A stretch of DNA of 64,000 nucleotides. It comes from CAWIJK01 sp963836375 (GTDB taxonomy: Bacteria; Actinomycetota; Acidimicrobiia; Acidimicrobiales; RAAP-2). Both the position numbers and the translations under genes were made by a program. The notes beneath the pieces are model-generated. The model did not search any database and was not told the origin of the DNA. It worked only from the letters and a program-made list of their open reading frames with translations. Location of the stretch: NCBI GenBank assembly GCA_963836375.1, contig CAWIJK010000001.1:868001-932000 (forward strand). Direction: 5' to 3'. This document shows positions 25,461 to 34,610 of this stretch, piece after piece (the first letter of the stretch is position 1; every line of letters begins with the position of its first letter).

Positions 25461-25802
25461 GGCTTCCCCTTCGTCGCGTTGAGCTTGATCATCTGCTTGT
25501 AGCGCTCCTTGCCCAGCTCGATGTCTGCCTGGGCCGTCCGTTGGCTCTTCTTCTGGAAGCAATGCAGGACATAAACCGTGTTACCGAGCGTGGCCACGTA
25601 GAAGACCCGGTACGCACCGCTGGCGTCACGGACCCTGATCTCCCGACAGCGCGGACCGATCGCCGTCATTGGCTTCCAGTAAGGGGGGTCTTTCCCTGAT
25701 TGGACCAGATAGAGCTGGAAACCGGGCCCGCTGGCGGGCGACTTCGGGGAAGGCCCGCAAGTCGTCAACAGAGCTCCCCAAGAAGGTGATGCCCTTCACC
25801 AT
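25457..25802 (-). pseudogene. HigB/Gp49-like toxin with frameshift
   Basis: From ATG 25802 the frame reads VKGITFLGSSVDDLRAFPEVARQRA, the correct N-terminus of a Gp49/DUF891 (HigB) toxin. The rest, FQLYLVQSGKDPPYWKPM to VYVLHCFQKKS, lies in a different frame. The break falls at a CCC run near 25723-25729, where one extra base would account for it. A TTG-started ORF over the second half (25768) exists but lacks the first helix. Mutation or sequencing error; inactive if real. Confidence 0.7.
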
Positions 25803-25806
25803 CGAA

Positions 25807-25830
25807 GGTTATACAATATCTTGCATAACC
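25807..25830. promoter_or_regulatory. Palindromic operator upstream of higBA-like pair
   Basis: GGTTATACAATATCTTGCATAACC-type inverted repeat, with 10-bp arms, one mismatch and a 4-nt centre, just ahead of the toxin start. Likely the autoregulatory site for the XRE antitoxin. (Arms: GGTTATACAA and TTGCATAACC.). Confidence 0.55.
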
Positions 25831-25955
25831 GTCATGTGTGAGGGTAGCTGACCTCAGGGCGGAGTCACTGTGGACGCTTGCAAGTGTTGCCTCGCCCCGA
25901 GCGTCGGGTCGGCGTCGACCATAGTCTTCACCGTCGCTCGAAGTCGTAAATGTCG

Positions 25956-26213
25956 TCAGCTGTCGGGCGTGACCGCATCCAATCGGCACCGAACCTCTGA
26001 CGTATCCACGCCGAGAGCGCCCAGCAGCACCGCCGCAGGATCTGGTGGTTGGAGAGTGAGGATCTGGGCCAGCACCTGCTGGGCCGTGATCTGGAGCCTC
26101 CGACGGTTGGGCTTAGACGCTTCCTCAAGCACTTTCTTTGCCGCGGGCGTCATGCGGAGGCGATCTCTTTGCGCGACGTTTCTGATCCTCGGCTTCTTTG
26201 GCACGGCCCGCAT
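25956..26213 (-). CDS. Clp N-terminal-domain-like protein, possibly truncated
   Basis: The minus frame ALDHEALGALGLG...RLRMTPAAKKVLEEASKP...VLLGALGVDTSEVR resembles the two helical repeats of Clp_N domains. An ATG occurs only at 26213, after the first repeat; homology reaches back to a TAG at about 26285. The gene may be an N-terminally trimmed remnant or use an unusual start. Not a Clp ATPase: no AAA domain follows. Confidence 0.4.
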   Translation of the reverse strand: MRAVPKKPRIRNVAQRDRLRMTPAAKKVLEEASKPNRRRLQITAQQVLAQILTLQPPDPAAVLLGALGVDTSEVRCRLDAVTPDS

Positions 26214-26291
26214 CGGCAGCTCGGGAGCGTCGATGCCGGACCCCAGGCCCAGGGCACCCAGGGCTTCGTGATCGAGCGCCCCCAGGGCCCG

Positions 26292-26627
26292 CTAGGGCAG
26301 GCCGAGTGCCTCGTAAACGGTGTTGTCCACGGTTGCCATTAGAAGCTTGACGGCATCGAAATCGAGGTCGGCGTCTAGAAACCAACGAATCATGATGCGG
26401 TGCTGCCGCCTTGTGAAATCACCGTCCTCCACAAAATCGCTCCGCCAATCGCCAACAAGGGATCGGAGATCAGCCAGTTTGTCTTCGGTCCAGCCTTGCT
26501 GTCGCATGCTGTTCGTGGGCGACTGAGATAGGAGGACCGTGATCGCGTCCAAATAATTGAGGCACCGCTCGAATGCCACCCGACGGAAGTCCGGATCGTC
26601 CAGCCTCTCGTCGCGAGTCCTAGCCAC
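26292..26627 (-). CDS. Hypothetical helical protein (111 aa)
   Basis: GTG 26627 has GGGAG upstream. The sequence (VARTRDERLDDPDFRRVAFE, CLNYLDAITVLLSQ, RIMIRWFLDADLDFDAVKLL) is amphipathic and helical with no recognised domain. Codon use and start context suggest a real gene. The stop lies at the start of the Clp-like remnant. Confidence 0.5.
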   Translation of the reverse strand: MARTRDERLDDPDFRRVAFERCLNYLDAITVLLSQSPTNSMRQQGWTEDKLADLRSLVGDWRSDFVEDGDFTRRQHRIMIRWFLDADLDFDAVKLLMATVDNTVYEALGLP

Positions 26628-26721
26628 ATGCTCAGTCTCCCACCATGCCGAGTCGGAACCAGAACCCCGCACTGCCCCCGACCGCCGGGATGGCGACTGC
26701 GTCGGTGGTCATCCCGCAATA

Positions 26722-27474
26722 ATGGCTGACGTGGATGAGATCGAGGTTGAAGTCGTCACCGCCCATAACGAGCGCGTGACCCTGCGTGTCGGTGACGTGT
26801 TCCTGAAGGTCGACGCTGATCAAACGCGTACAGAGGTCGAGGTTGAGGCGATGGCTTTGGCGCCGATTCCGACTCCGGAGGTGCTCTGGCGCAAGCCACC
26901 CGTGCTCGCGCTCGCGGCCCTCTCAGGGAAGGCTCTGGGCCACCTCGGCGCGCCGTCGACCGCGTCGTCGGCGGCGTGGGCCGCGGCGGGCGCCGCCGTC
27001 CGAACGCTGCACGACGCTCCGCTGCCGCCGTGGCCCGGCAAGAGTCTGGACGAGGTGGCCTCGCGCCTCGGCGACGAGTGCGAGTGGCTCGTCACGAACG
27101 GCGTCCTTCCCACCGATGTGGTCACGCGCAACCGTCAGATTGCCGAGGCTGCGCTCCGGCCGTGGACACCGGTGTTCACGCACGGCGACCTGCAGATCAC
27201 CCACGTGTTCGTCGAGGATGACGAGATCACCGGCGTGATCGATTGGTCCGATGCGGGCCAGGGCGATGCCCTTTTCGACCTCGCCATCTTGACACTCGGA
27301 CACTCGGAGCACCTTGGCGACGTCGTCGCCGGTTACGGCACCGACGTCGACTTCGATGTGATCCGCGCCTGGTGGTCGTGGCGATGCCTGGTAGCGGTCC
27401 GATGGCTGATCGAGCACGGCTTCGACCCGAGCGCGCCGGGCTGCGAGTTCGCCGTGCTGAGATCGCAACTCTGA
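26722..27474 (+). CDS. Aminoglycoside phosphotransferase-family kinase
   Basis: ATG 26722 gives 250 residues. The catalytic loop HGDLQITHVFVEDDEITGVIDWSD is the APH signature: HGD as base, DW as the metal-binding pair. The N-lobe is strand-rich. The enzyme phosphorylates a small hydroxyl compound; antibiotic resistance is possible but not shown. Members are common as house-keeping or antibiotic-modifying kinases. Confidence 0.85.
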   Translation: MADVDEIEVEVVTAHNERVTLRVGDVFLKVDADQTRTEVEVEAMALAPIPTPEVLWRKPPVLALAALSGKALGHLGAPSTASSAAWAAAGAAVRTLHDAPLPPWPGKSLDEVASRLGDECEWLVTNGVLPTDVVTRNRQIAEAALRPWTPVFTHGDLQITHVFVEDDEITGVIDWSDAGQGDALFDLAILTLGHSEHLGDVVAGYGTDVDFDVIRAWWSWRCLVAVRWLIEHGFDPSAPGCEFAVLRSQL

Positions 27475-27576
27475 GGTTGCACCAAGCCAGCCTCGGGCTG
27501 AGAGCGGTGCCCCCGACCCCCGGCAGGGGGTCACCGATACCAACACACCTTTGCAGAGACGGATAGGTTTTCGAGT

Positions 27577-27702
27577 GTGAATGCTCAGGACGTTTACCGG
27601 TCGATTCAGGCTGCTCCCGCGTCCCGGGAGCTGCGCTCTAGCTGGAGTCTGCGCCGTTACGAGGACTGGCTGGTGGATCGCCTTTCCTCCCTCGGCCAGT
27701 AG
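27577..27702 (+). CDS. Small ORF (41 aa)
   Basis: GTG 27577 to TAG 27702 codes for a basic-aromatic peptide (VNAQDVYRSIQAAPASREL then SSWSLRRYEDWLVDRLSSLGQ). No good ribosome site or family was seen. It may be the leader of the SRPBCC gene 24 bp downstream or chance. Confidence 0.3.
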   Translation: MNAQDVYRSIQAAPASRELRSSWSLRRYEDWLVDRLSSLGQ

Positions 27703-27726
27703 GCAACTCAGAGAAAGAGGAATCAT

Positions 27727-28197
27727 ATGAAACGTCAGTGCAGTGCTGACATTCTGATTGACGCCCCGCCCCAGGCGGTTTGGTCCGTCGTGTCTGACGT
27801 CACCCGAGTAGGCGAGTGGAGCGGTGAGTGCCGAGGCTGCACTTGGGAATCGCCATCGGATAAGGCCGAGGTTGGCGCCCGGTTCAGGGGCAAGAATCGC
27901 CGGGGAGCATTTCGCTGGACTCGCATCAACCAGCTCTTCGTCGTTCGCGAGCCTGAGGAACTTGTCTGGCGGACGATGCCGGGCGGGTTCTACTCGGACT
28001 CAGTTGAATGGCGATTCACCCTGATGCCCGAAGGTGGGGGAACACGCGTGAGCGAGTCGTTCGAGGTCATCAAGCTATCCAAGATCCTTGAGTTCTGCCT
28101 CCGCTTGATCGTGCCCGCCCACAATGACCGATCCACCGATCTCGTTGATGATCTCGGACGGCTAAGGGCGCTTCTGGAGTCAAAATCCACCGTGTGA
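27727..28197 (+). CDS. SRPBCC-family protein
   Basis: ATG 27727 follows AAAGAGGA. 156 residues: CSADILIDAPPQAVWSVVSDVTRVGEWSG is the standard Polyketide_cyc2/SRPBCC head, and the tail ends in NDRSTDLVDDLGRLRALL. It lacks known enzymatic residues. It resembles actinobacterial ligand-binding members. Confidence 0.85.
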   Translation: MKRQCSADILIDAPPQAVWSVVSDVTRVGEWSGECRGCTWESPSDKAEVGARFRGKNRRGAFRWTRINQLFVVREPEELVWRTMPGGFYSDSVEWRFTLMPEGGGTRVSESFEVIKLSKILEFCLRLIVPAHNDRSTDLVDDLGRLRALLESKSTV

Positions 28198-28289
28198 GCG
28201 GCCATCCAGTACGTGTCGATAGCGCTCAGGGCGCCAAAGTGCCCCACTTCACCGGGACTGAGGCAGCCGGGGCAGCGCCCAGCTCGGCG

Positions 28290-28814
28290 ATGAGCCACAA
28301 TCGAGACGTGGTCGCATCCTGGGTCTCACCCAAGGCAGCCAAGGGTACACAGAGCAACATCACCGGGCGCGGCCTCGTCGCCGTAGACACCATCAACAAG
28401 GACGAGGTGGTCGCCGTCAAGGGCGGCCATCTTGTTTCCACTGAAGCGTTCCAGTCCTTGCCTCTTCACCTCCAGAATGCAGATGTGCAGATAACCGACA
28501 ATCTTCACCTTGTGGCACTGACCGACGAAGAATACGAGCCGGTGATGCTTTTCCTCAACCACTCCTGTGAGCCAAACGTTGGCTTCGGCGGCAACATTGT
28601 TCTCGTCGCCATGCGCGATATTGAGACTGGAGAAGAACTGACGACTGATTACGCCCTCTTTGATGACTATGACAGCTCAATGGAGTGCCATTGCGGCCAA
28701 CGATCATGTCGGGGCCGCATCGATGGGCGAGACTGGAAGCGCAGTGATCTTCAGGAGAGGTATCGGGGGTACTTCTCTTGGTACTTGCAGCACAGGATTC
28801 GTGACAATCGGTAA
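28290..28814 (+). CDS. SET-domain protein lysine methyltransferase-like
   Basis: 174 residues. The SET signature is intact: GRGLVAVDTINKDEVVAVKGG, NHSCEPNVGFGG (SAM and pseudoknot motif, about residue 90), GEELTTDYALF, and a post-SET CHCGQRSCRGRIDG with three cysteines for zinc. ATG 28290 fits the family length. Bacterial SET proteins are usually acquired. The target protein is unknown. Confidence 0.88.
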   Translation: MSHNRDVVASWVSPKAAKGTQSNITGRGLVAVDTINKDEVVAVKGGHLVSTEAFQSLPLHLQNADVQITDNLHLVALTDEEYEPVMLFLNHSCEPNVGFGGNIVLVAMRDIETGEELTTDYALFDDYDSSMECHCGQRSCRGRIDGRDWKRSDLQERYRGYFSWYLQHRIRDNR

Positions 28815-28965
28815 ACAGACGAGGACGGCTACTAGTGTCCCAGTTCGCCGGGATGAGGCGAGTTATTACCCCCGACGGTCGGATAGTCGGGGATACCCGT
28901 GGCTCACGGGGTTGATTCGCGCTGAGGGTGTCGGGGCGAAGAACTGCCAGCTACGATCTGGAACT

Positions 28966-29766
28966 GTGCCGAAAGGTGCTCTTTCGGGATCCGAACCTCA
29001 TCAACAGCGACAGGTCGCCGAGTCGTTCGGCTCGGACGCCGACCGTTACGACCGTGCACGGCCCAGCTATCCCGAAGCGATGGTCGAGCGGATCGTCGCG
29101 GAGAGCCCCGGGCCTGACGTCCTCGACGTCGGCACCGGCACCGGCATCGCCGCCCGCCAGTTCCTAGCGATCGGGTGCAGGGTTCTCGGGGTTGAGGTCG
29201 ACCCCCGCATGGCCGACCTGGCCCGGCGCAGCGGGCTCGACGTCGAGGTGAGCGCCTTCGAGGCTTGGGATCCAGCTGGGAGAGATTTCGATGCGGTCGT
29301 CTCCGGGCAGACGTGGCACTGGGTGGACCCCGACGCCGGAGCGGCAAAGGCGGCCGAGGCACTGCGGCCCGGTGGCCGACTGGCCGTGTTCTGGAACGTG
29401 TTCCTGCCTCCACCCGACGTAGCCGAAGCTTTCTCCGCGGTGTACCGCCACGTGATGCCCGACGTGCCGTTTAACCCCTGGACGAAGCCCCCAATGGACA
29501 CATACTTTGCGATCTTCACCAAGGCTGATGACGGGTTCCGGAACGTGGGTGCATTCGGCGATCTAGAGCAGTGGCGATTCGACTGGAAGCGGTCCTACAC
29601 CCGAGAGGAATGGCTGGACCAAGTTCCAACGCATGGCGGTCACTCCCAGCTCCCCCAGGGGCAGCTCGAGGGACTGTTGGCAGGCGTCGGGGCAGCCATC
29701 GATTCCGCGGGAGGCAGTTTCACGATGGGTTATGCGGCGGTGGTGATCACCGCCGTACGAGCCTGA
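28966..29766 (+). CDS. Class I SAM-dependent methyltransferase
   Basis: GTG 28966 gives 266 residues. RQVAESFGSDADRYDRARPSYPEAM is the entry of the Methyltransf_11/25 family, with VLDVGTGTGIAARQF as motif I and VVSGQTWHWVDPDAGAAKAAEAL following. Substrate unknown. It resembles resistance-type or general methylases found alone. Confidence 0.88.
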   Translation: MPKGALSGSEPHQQRQVAESFGSDADRYDRARPSYPEAMVERIVAESPGPDVLDVGTGTGIAARQFLAIGCRVLGVEVDPRMADLARRSGLDVEVSAFEAWDPAGRDFDAVVSGQTWHWVDPDAGAAKAAEALRPGGRLAVFWNVFLPPPDVAEAFSAVYRHVMPDVPFNPWTKPPMDTYFAIFTKADDGFRNVGAFGDLEQWRFDWKRSYTREEWLDQVPTHGGHSQLPQGQLEGLLAGVGAAIDSAGGSFTMGYAAVVITAVRA

Positions 29767-29824
29767 GTGCTTACATCTGTCGCGTATCCCCGACCGCCGG
29801 GACGGTGAAACAACCGCGGATAGA

Positions 29825-30511
29825 TCAGCTGTGCGTCCCGATCTCCGGATCTCGTGAGGATGCTCCCCTTCGAAAGACGGCCCAGCTCCCCCACAGGGCC
29901 TCACTCTCAACTGCCGCCCAGGACGAGTCCGGGGCTTGTTTCGTCAACGCGTCCCAGATGTCCGCTGTCCTTTGGAAGTACGGGGCTCCGGAGCCGAGGG
30001 CGTTCGACCAGACAAACGTACCAGCGTGGGCAAGAACCCTGACGGTTTCGGCCACGAAGAGCGGTCCATCGCCAATGACGATGGCATCAAAGGCCGCATC
30101 CGGGAATGGGAGGATGCTTGCGTCGGCCTGGACCTGACAGGCGTGACGCTGGTGCGCCATCATCCCGAGTGAGAGATCCACGCAGACAAGTTCATCCCAT
30201 ATTTCGTTGAGGTACGCAGTGAGAACGCCCGTACCACTAGCTATCTCGAGACATCGACCTCCTCGCTGGAGACGACCCCGATCCAGCGCATCGATCAGAG
30301 GCGCCGCCCGGTAGCCCCCCCGCTCGTCGACCCAGTTTGTGGACAGCGAGTCGAACACGTCGGCAGTGATTTTGGCAAGGTCGGGCGTCCAATGTGAGGG
30401 GTTGCTGAGGATCTCTCCCATGAGCCGCTGATTGTCCCAGGCCTCAGGTCGGACCGGCTTCCCCTCGGGCACGTCGATCAAGCGCGGAAGCGTCGTTATG
30501 TCCCGGTCCAT
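29825..30511 (-). CDS. SAM-dependent methyltransferase
   Basis: The minus frame holds GGRCLEIASGTGVLTAYLNEIW (motif I), LPFPDAAFDAIVIGDGPLF (motif IV), and a final helix pair. ATG 30511 is taken as start (228 aa); a TTG further up is less likely. Convergent with the preceding methyltransferase and divergent from the ABC transporter genes. Confidence 0.78.
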   Translation of the reverse strand: MDRDITTLPRLIDVPEGKPVRPEAWDNQRLMGEILSNPSHWTPDLAKITADVFDSLSTNWVDERGGYRAAPLIDALDRGRLQRGGRCLEIASGTGVLTAYLNEIWDELVCVDLSLGMMAHQRHACQVQADASILPFPDAAFDAIVIGDGPLFVAETVRVLAHAGTFVWSNALGSGAPYFQRTADIWDALTKQAPDSSWAAVESEALWGSWAVFRRGASSRDPEIGTHS

Positions 30512-30674
30512 TACATTCCAGTTTGAGGGGCTGAGAACAGGTCCATGAGGGTATCTCCTACCCCCGGCAAGGTGATGCATTCGGAGCCGTTCTAACTGTC
30601 CTTCGGGGATAGTGGCAGGGCCTTGACCGGGCCAGGTCCCCGGTTGGGATGACCTGACCCGGTCGATCTGCGCC

Positions 30675-31634
30675 ATGATGAGAATCGTGGTCCATCTCAA
30701 TCAGAACGGTGATGAAATCATTGTCACCAGGCTGACCAAGGCCTACGCATCCGTCCAGGCAGTTCAGGAAATCGATCTGAACATCCCCCGAGGAGAGACG
30801 GTCGCCCTTCTCGGCCCGAATGGCGCAGGCAAATCAACCACAATCGACATGATCCTCGGGTTGTCTCGACCCGACAGCGGCGCAGTCTCGGTCTTTGGAG
30901 TCGATCCCGCCACGGCTGTGCGAGCCGGCTGGGTAGGCGGGATGCTGCAGGCAGGGTCGCTGCCCAATCTCCTAAGAGTGCACGAGCTCGTAACCTTGAT
31001 GGCGTCCTACTACCCGCACCCCCTTTCCGTTGAGGACGTCATGAGGCTCGCGGGAATCGACGAGCTCTCAGATCGGTGGACGACGAAGCTTTCAGGCGGC
31101 GAGGTACAACGGGCGCGCTTTGCCGCCGCGCTGGTCGGTGACCCCGATCTCCTGGTGCTCGATGAGCCAACCGCCGGCATCGACGTCGAAGGACGCCGTG
31201 AGTTCTGGCAGACGATGCGGTCAATCGCCCAGCGCGGCAAGACCGTCATCTTCGCCACCCACTACCTTGAGGAGGCCGACGCCTTCGCCGACCGGATTGT
31301 GCTCATGGCCCATGGCCGGATCGTCGCCGACGGCCCAGCCACCGAGATCAAGGCAATGGTCGGCGGGAGAACGATCAGGGCAACGTTGCCGGACGCTGAC
31401 CTCGCGTCCCTGAGATCCTTGCCGGGCGTCGTGAGCGTGGAGAACCACGGCGATACGGTCATCCTGTCGTGTGTCGACGCCGATACGGCCCTCGCTGCTC
31501 TGCTGGGTGAGTTCAAAGGGGTCCGCGACATCGAGGTACAGGGAGGGAGCCTGGAGGATGCGTTTTTGGAACTCACCAACGACCGGGACCCCCTTGGCGA
31601 TCGAGATGACACGAGCCCTGGAGCCGACCGGTGA
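30675..31634 (+). CDS. ABC exporter ATP-binding subunit
   Basis: 319 residues. Walker A GPNGAGKST (about residues 47-55), signature LSGGE (about 138), Walker B LLVLDEPTAG, and H-loop THYLEEAD place it in the ABC-2/DrrA-like group. The C-terminal 100 residues form the usual DrrA tail. The stop overlaps the start of the permease gene, so the two form one operon. Confidence 0.92.
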   Translation: MMRIVVHLNQNGDEIIVTRLTKAYASVQAVQEIDLNIPRGETVALLGPNGAGKSTTIDMILGLSRPDSGAVSVFGVDPATAVRAGWVGGMLQAGSLPNLLRVHELVTLMASYYPHPLSVEDVMRLAGIDELSDRWTTKLSGGEVQRARFAAALVGDPDLLVLDEPTAGIDVEGRREFWQTMRSIAQRGKTVIFATHYLEEADAFADRIVLMAHGRIVADGPATEIKAMVGGRTIRATLPDADLASLRSLPGVVSVENHGDTVILSCVDADTALAALLGEFKGVRDIEVQGGSLEDAFLELTNDRDPLGDRDDTSPGADR

Positions 31635-32359
31635 GGAGCGCCACCCACATCCGCTACGAAATCCTCCGCACGTTCCGCAACGGCAAGGTCCTCTTGCTGA
31701 CCTTGGCACTGCCGCTCGTGGTATTCCTTGCCGTGACTCCATCGAATCGCCATAACCACCCCGAGGGCATCCCATTCGCGCTTTACTTCATGACCGGCAT
31801 GGCGGCCTATGGCGCCATGTGGGCCGTGGTGTTGTCAGGGGCTCACATCGCCATCGACCGCTCGACGGGATGGAACCGACTATTGCGCATCACGCCGCTG
31901 CCGACCCGCACCTACTTCATCTCCAAGGTAATCACGGCCTACCTGGTGGCGCTTCCGGCCCTGGGGTTGCTGTACTTGGCCGGCGCGGCGCTGGGCGTCC
32001 GTCTCGATGCGACGCAGTGGCTGGAGATGACTGGCCTCCTCTTGGTTGGAGTGGCTCCCTTCGTGGTCCTAGGGATCATCCTTGGCCACGCGCTGCCGGC
32101 CGACGCGCTCGCGCCCGCAGCGGGCGGGCTCGTGGTTCTCTTGGCCCTCTTCGGGGGGGTCTTCGGACGCCTCTTCACCAGCGGGGTCATGTTCACGGTC
32201 GTCAAGCTCCTTCCCTCTTACTGGCTTGTCCAGGCCGGCAAGACCGCGTCGGGAACCGGCAGTTGGCCGGTGGAGGGCTGGGTCGTCGTGGCCGCGTGGA
32301 CCGTCCTTCTCACCCCGCTCGCAGCGCTCGCGTATCAGCACGACACCACACGGGGCTGA
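31631..32359 (+). CDS. ABC-2 type permease
   Basis: GTG 31631 overlaps the ATPase stop by 4 bp. 242 residues with six membrane spans in the ABC2_membrane pattern (YEILRTFRNGKVLLLTLALPLVVFL at the N-terminus, two spans around GLLLVGVAPFVVLG and LVVLLALFGGVF). With the preceding ATPase it should form a drug or lipid exporter. Substrate unknown. Confidence 0.88.
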   Translation: MRSATHIRYEILRTFRNGKVLLLTLALPLVVFLAVTPSNRHNHPEGIPFALYFMTGMAAYGAMWAVVLSGAHIAIDRSTGWNRLLRITPLPTRTYFISKVITAYLVALPALGLLYLAGAALGVRLDATQWLEMTGLLLVGVAPFVVLGIILGHALPADALAPAAGGLVVLLALFGGVFGRLFTSGVMFTVVKLLPSYWLVQAGKTASGTGSWPVEGWVVVAAWTVLLTPLAALAYQHDTTRG

Positions 32360-32564
32360 ATCCATTTAGGGGCACATGTGGAGATGACGTGTGGCCCGCC
32401 CTCTCGTTGTGAATCCACTGTCTCATATGAACGGTGAGAATTCTGGAGTCCGTCAGGTCCGATCGCCGGACCGACGGCTCGCTACAGGCATCCGAGACTT
32501 GAGCGATGCTCGCGCGAGTTACCCTGCTCCCATCCGCCGGCTCGGGGCGCGCTCTAAGGCGTCC

Positions 32565-33323
32565 TTACACAGTGTGCATCATCCAGACATTGGGCTCGAA
32601 GTAGGTACCGGTATCGGCTAACACCTCTAGGGGTACGAGTCCGCCGGGAAATGTGTATCTCCCATCCTCTGGAAACCAAATATCCGTCCAGCGTCCCCAA
32701 TCGGTGACGGATGCAGTTATCTCGAGCGACCGTGGTTCACAGCGGAGCACCCTTCCGCCGAGGCGTTCGTGGGTTCGTAGCCACGGGTCGAACAGGAGCC
32801 CGTCATCCCGCTGCCATGTTGCATAGCGTTCAATGGCGATGAGCGGATAGCGGTCCTTCCAACTCGGTCGCACCGGTGCCAGGAGCGGAGCGAGACCATG
32901 GAGTCGGGCAACTTCTCCCATGGCCTTGATCAGAAGTGCACTCAAGCCCGATCCCTGGTAGCGGAGATCTACCTCTGCCGCCAAGGCCGAAAGCGCGGTT
33001 GGGGGAGCCGACTCGGTGATGGCCCGAATGCCAACTGCATCGATACCCGCAGGAAGGTCATCCAGGGTTCCATCCCAGCGGAAAGGGATCGTACGGCCGC
33101 GAGCGATGACCTGGCTCGTCCGATCGTCGACGAAGAGCACCTGGAGATGGGAATGGCTGGGAACCAACTCCCCGAAATATCGCCCTGCGTGATTGCCGTG
33201 ATGGTTGTATTCCGGCCAGACGCCGTGGAAATGGTTTTCGGTGTTAACCAGCTCCCACAGATCAGGACGATCCTCGGCCGTGACTACCTCTAGCCAAGGT
33301 GGCACATGGGGCTTCGGATCCAT
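32565..33323 (-). CDS. GNAT-like acetyltransferase
   Basis: 253 residues from ATG 33323. LSALAAEVDLRYQGSGLSALLIKAMGEVARLHGL is the acetyl-CoA loop region of a GNAT (RYQGSG as the R/Q-x-x-G-x-G loop). The C-terminal half has a second domain ending in EPNVWMMHTV. The paralogous fragment at 24490 shares that half. Acceptor unknown. Confidence 0.75.
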   Translation of the reverse strand: MDPKPHVPPWLEVVTAEDRPDLWELVNTENHFHGVWPEYNHHGNHAGRYFGELVPSHSHLQVLFVDDRTSQVIARGRTIPFRWDGTLDDLPAGIDAVGIRAITESAPPTALSALAAEVDLRYQGSGLSALLIKAMGEVARLHGLAPLLAPVRPSWKDRYPLIAIERYATWQRDDGLLFDPWLRTHERLGGRVLRCEPRSLEITASVTDWGRWTDIWFPEDGRYTFPGGLVPLEVLADTGTYFEPNVWMMHTV

Positions 33324-33420
33324 GCAGCAATGATCCCACCGCCCTGGGCGATTGCCCCTCTCACCCCTGGGTATCACAGATCGCCGGGGAGGGGACGGTT
33401 ATCCCATCGTGACGGGATGC

Positions 33421-34047
33421 TCAGCGAGATGACATTGGGGGCAACGAAAGGCCTCTTACCGTGGAGCTTGTTACGTAGCTAGTTATTTCCACCCCGTAAC
33501 CCCCGAAATTCAAATACGACACAATGCCTGTGGTCGTGAAGCATTCAAGATCAAGGCGCTTCCCTGCACCGAATCGCCCCTTGAGGCAGGTAGAGGGGAA
33601 TCCATTGACATTCTTCTGGGAGACATCGACTGTTTGTCCCGCACCGATCCGAGCTTCGACGGAGTTAAGACGATCCAAGGAGAAGCCTGCGGACCCCGGT
33701 TCCACGGTGGCAGGGAGTTGGTTATCGGGACTGCAGCCTGACGGGCCGCTGGTGGGGCAGGAAGCCGTAAACTTGCCAACCGTGAGTATTCGTTGGACCT
33801 GCACGTTCGATTCGATGACGACAAACGAGGCCTTGGGAGGGTCCTGGGAATATGTGGAGCGATACACGCTCGGTTGATGAACCTCCTGATATTTGATCGT
33901 GTAGGTGCGGTGTCCGCTGACCTTGGCGGCAGCTTGCAAGGTGTGTACTGCCTGGAGCGAAGTTGCGGCCCCATCAGCAGTACCACAAGCAACCACGACA
34001 AGGGGACAGAGCATTAGGACACCGGTCGTGATGATCGTCCGGCGCAT
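33421..34047 (-). CDS. Putative lipoprotein
   Basis: 208 residues. The N-terminus MRRTIITTGVLMLCPLVVVACG has a basic start, hydrophobic core and lipobox VVAC with cysteine at about 21. The mature part is strand-rich with no recognised domain (similar to LppX/LprG-type exported proteins in length only). Probably attached to the outer leaflet of the cell membrane. Confidence 0.65.
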   Translation of the reverse strand: MRRTIITTGVLMLCPLVVVACGTADGAATSLQAVHTLQAAAKVSGHRTYTIKYQEVHQPSVYRSTYSQDPPKASFVVIESNVQVQRILTVGKFTASCPTSGPSGCSPDNQLPATVEPGSAGFSLDRLNSVEARIGAGQTVDVSQKNVNGFPSTCLKGRFGAGKRLDLECFTTTGIVSYLNFGGYGVEITSYVTSSTVRGLSLPPMSSR

Positions 34048-34155
34048 CCGTGGATTATTTCAGAAGTTCTCGTTCTCGACGGGCCTATGCCCCAGTTCAC
34101 CGGTAGCGGGACGGCTTTCAAAGCCGCAATAGCGAATGTCGGGCAGACTGGGGGA

Positions 34156-34569
34156 ATGGGTGAGAGTGCCGACCCTGTTGCGTCTCGACGGGCTGCTGTC
34201 GCATGGGTGCAGCACCGCCAGGTGGTCCCGTCCCAGGTGGTCCTATCCCAAGAGGTCCCGGCACGCCCCCAGCGATTGTCTTGGATCAGCATTCCGATCT
34301 GCTGTCTCGGGGCAGTCATTCTTGCTGGAGTAGCCGTCTTCGGAATTCGAGACACCTGGGTGACATCCCGGGGAATCGACGGAAGCTGGGACGGTGGGTT
34401 CATCGTGGCGATTCCTGCGCTCCTACCGTGGATCTTCGTCGGAGTGTCCCTCATGAGATCTCGTCACCTCAAGCGTGATCGGTCCGCTGTTCTCTCGCAC
34501 GCCGGACTGACCGCCATAGGAATTGGCCTCCCCGTGGCTCTATTGCTGGCGATCGGCGCTGCCTACTGA
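34156..34569 (+). CDS. Small membrane protein
   Basis: ATG 34156 after GGGGGA gives 137 residues, with hydrophobic spans about 48-66, 85-103 and 118-135. The N-terminal third is polar and Pro/Gln-rich. No family recognised. A longer frame starts at 34087 but lacks a ribosome site. Confidence 0.5.
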   Translation: MGESADPVASRRAAVAWVQHRQVVPSQVVLSQEVPARPQRLSWISIPICCLGAVILAGVAVFGIRDTWVTSRGIDGSWDGGFIVAIPALLPWIFVGVSLMRSRHLKRDRSAVLSHAGLTAIGIGLPVALLLAIGAAY

Positions 34570-34610
34570 CATATTGGGTATGGGCTCCGTCCCCGATCGG
34601 CTCCTCTCTG

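Noticed and set aside
26722..27474. Confirmed antibiotic-resistance kinase
   Set aside because: APH-fold motifs are present, but the family is broad and nothing identifies an antibiotic substrate.
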